A DNA stretch of 21,714 nt from Candidatus Pollutiaquabacter sp. (lineage in GTDB: Bacteria; Bacteroidota; Bacteroidia; AKYH767-A; 2013-40CM-41-45). Both the position numbers and the translations under genes were made by a program. Positions 21,066-21,714 of this stretch are shown here, piece by piece. Position 1 is the first letter of the stretch, and each line of letters begins with the position of its first letter. The notes beneath the pieces were generated by a model. That model was not told the origin of the DNA. It worked only from the letters and a program-made list of their open reading frames with translations, and searched no databases. The stretch is taken from assembly GCA_903854075.1 (NCBI GenBank), contig CAINVI010000298.1, positions 1 to 21,714 on the forward strand, given 5' to 3'.

Positions 21066-21714
21066 ATGCTTCGTTTGCTATTCACCGTTATGCTTTTGCT
21101 GGTCGCTTTTGCGAGTCAGGCCACGCATAATCGGGCAGGCGAAATTACGTTTGAATATGTCGGTCCGTTTCCGGCGCTGACGTATAAAATCACCATCATC
21201 ACGTATACCCGAACCAGCAGTGTGCAGGCGGACCGTCCGTCGCTCGACTCCGTTTACTTTGGAGATAATTCACCGTATGTTTCTATTCCACGCAGTATCA
21301 AATCCAACCTTGGTAACGACATCAGCAAGAATATTTACATCGGCTATCATACTTATCCCGGAAATGGCACGTTCGTCATTCGCTTCGAAGATCCTAACCG
21401 AAACGAAGGAGTGATCAATATCCCCAATTCCATCGATGTTCCTTTTTATATCGAATCCACGCTGATCATTGATCCGTATCGTTTCCCGAATAACTCACCG
21501 GTGCTGACCTATCCGCCAATTGACCGTGGCTGTGTCGGAAGAACATTCGTCCACAATGCAAATGCCTTCGATCCCGATGGCGACAGTCTTTCTTACGAAT
21601 TGGTTTTTTGCAGCGGCGCTTCCGGACTTCCGATTCCGGGCTATACGTATCCGATTGCTTCCAGTTCATTTACATTGGATCCGTTTACCGGTGATCTCGT
21701 ATGGGACTCGCCGG
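21066..21714 (+). CDS. N-terminal part of a large secreted protein of the gliding/T9SS C-terminal-domain type (3' end outside window)
   Basis: An ATG at 21066, 8 bases after the mqnC stop, opens a frame that runs off the window after 216 codons. It starts with a signal peptide (MLRLLFTVMLLLVAFASQA), followed by THNRAGEITFEYVGP and ALTYKITIITYTRTSSVQAD. This opening is typical of very large Bacteroidota surface proteins annotated as gliding motility-associated C-terminal domain proteins, which usually carry a T9SS type B sorting domain. Later segments include NNSPVLTYPPIDRGCVGRTF and a calcium-site-like DPDGDSLSYELV as in cadherin- and Ig-like modules. The full length and the sorting domain cannot be seen here. 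The family assignment rests on the N-terminus only; function is unknown. Confidence 0.75.
   Translation, partial: MLRLLFTVMLLLVAFASQATHNRAGEITFEYVGPFPALTYKITIITYTRTSSVQADRPSLDSVYFGDNSPYVSIPRSIKSNLGNDISKNIYIGYHTYPGNGTFVIRFEDPNRNEGVINIPNSIDVPFYIESTLIIDPYRFPNNSPVLTYPPIDRGCVGRTFVHNANAFDPDGDSLSYELVFCSGASGLPIPGYTYPIASSSFTLDPFTGDLVWDSP

Noticed and set aside
1..21714. CRISPR array, tRNA or rRNA gene, insertion sequence, or phage genes
   Set aside because: No regularly spaced repeat series, no tRNA-like cloverleaf that I could recognise by eye, no transposase or integrase reading frame and no flanking terminal repeats were seen.

Overview
The window looks like a chromosomal segment of a Bacteroidota bacterium. 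Evidence read from the sequence: two proteins end in type IX secretion (T9SS) type A sorting domains; there is a TonB-dependent receptor with an N-terminal carboxypeptidase-regulatory-like domain and a DUF2807 lipoprotein; Shine-Dalgarno sequences are weak or absent before most starts; and several intergenic gaps carry TAnnTTTG, the -7 box of the Bacteroidota housekeeping promoter. Nothing in the window suggests a plasmid, prophage, transposon or CRISPR array, and I saw no tRNA or rRNA genes. The genus cannot be read from this sequence. MqnC implies the futalosine route to menaquinone.

Layout. 1-3281 (+): a lysine-rich C-terminal tail of an unrecognised protein cut by the window edge, then polyphosphate kinase (ppk1) and an exopolyphosphatase of the Ppx/GppA family, a polyphosphate synthesis and degradation pair. 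3282-6362 (+): a 221-base gap with a good promoter candidate, then dprA (DNA uptake), kbl (glycine C-acetyltransferase) and rnhA. 6371-10783 (-): a tight three-gene envelope operon, in transcription order an M1 aminopeptidase lipoprotein with a HEAT-like tail, a PagL/acyloxyacyl-hydrolase-like outer-membrane protein and a DUF2807 lipoprotein (gaps of 6 and 3 bases). 10881-17224 (+): a stand-alone biotin carboxyl carrier protein, a 937-residue TonB-dependent receptor, and two tandem paralogous T9SS-exported alpha/beta hydrolases separated by a strong intrinsic terminator. 17267-19825 (-): pdxA and pepA (M17 aminopeptidase). 19933-21714 (+): mqnC, then the N-terminal 216 residues of a large secreted protein of the type that usually carries a gliding/T9SS C-terminal domain; it runs off the window. 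No gene-free stretch exceeds 300 bases; the longest is 3282-3502.

Most genes are ordinary housekeeping. The most unusual part is the 11.4-17.2 kb region. The first of the two tandem hydrolases (14347-15891) has lost the catalytic serine (Gly181 in the nucleophile elbow), the catalytic histidine and the HGG oxyanion motif, while its neighbour (15974-17224) keeps an apparently complete Ser169-Asp243-His291 triad. The degenerate copy is preceded by a long, nearly perfect hairpin ending 7 bases before its start codon, and is followed by a strong terminator. This looks like an exported pseudoenzyme and active-enzyme pair next to a TonB receptor. A cooperative binding, hydrolysis and uptake system is inference only.
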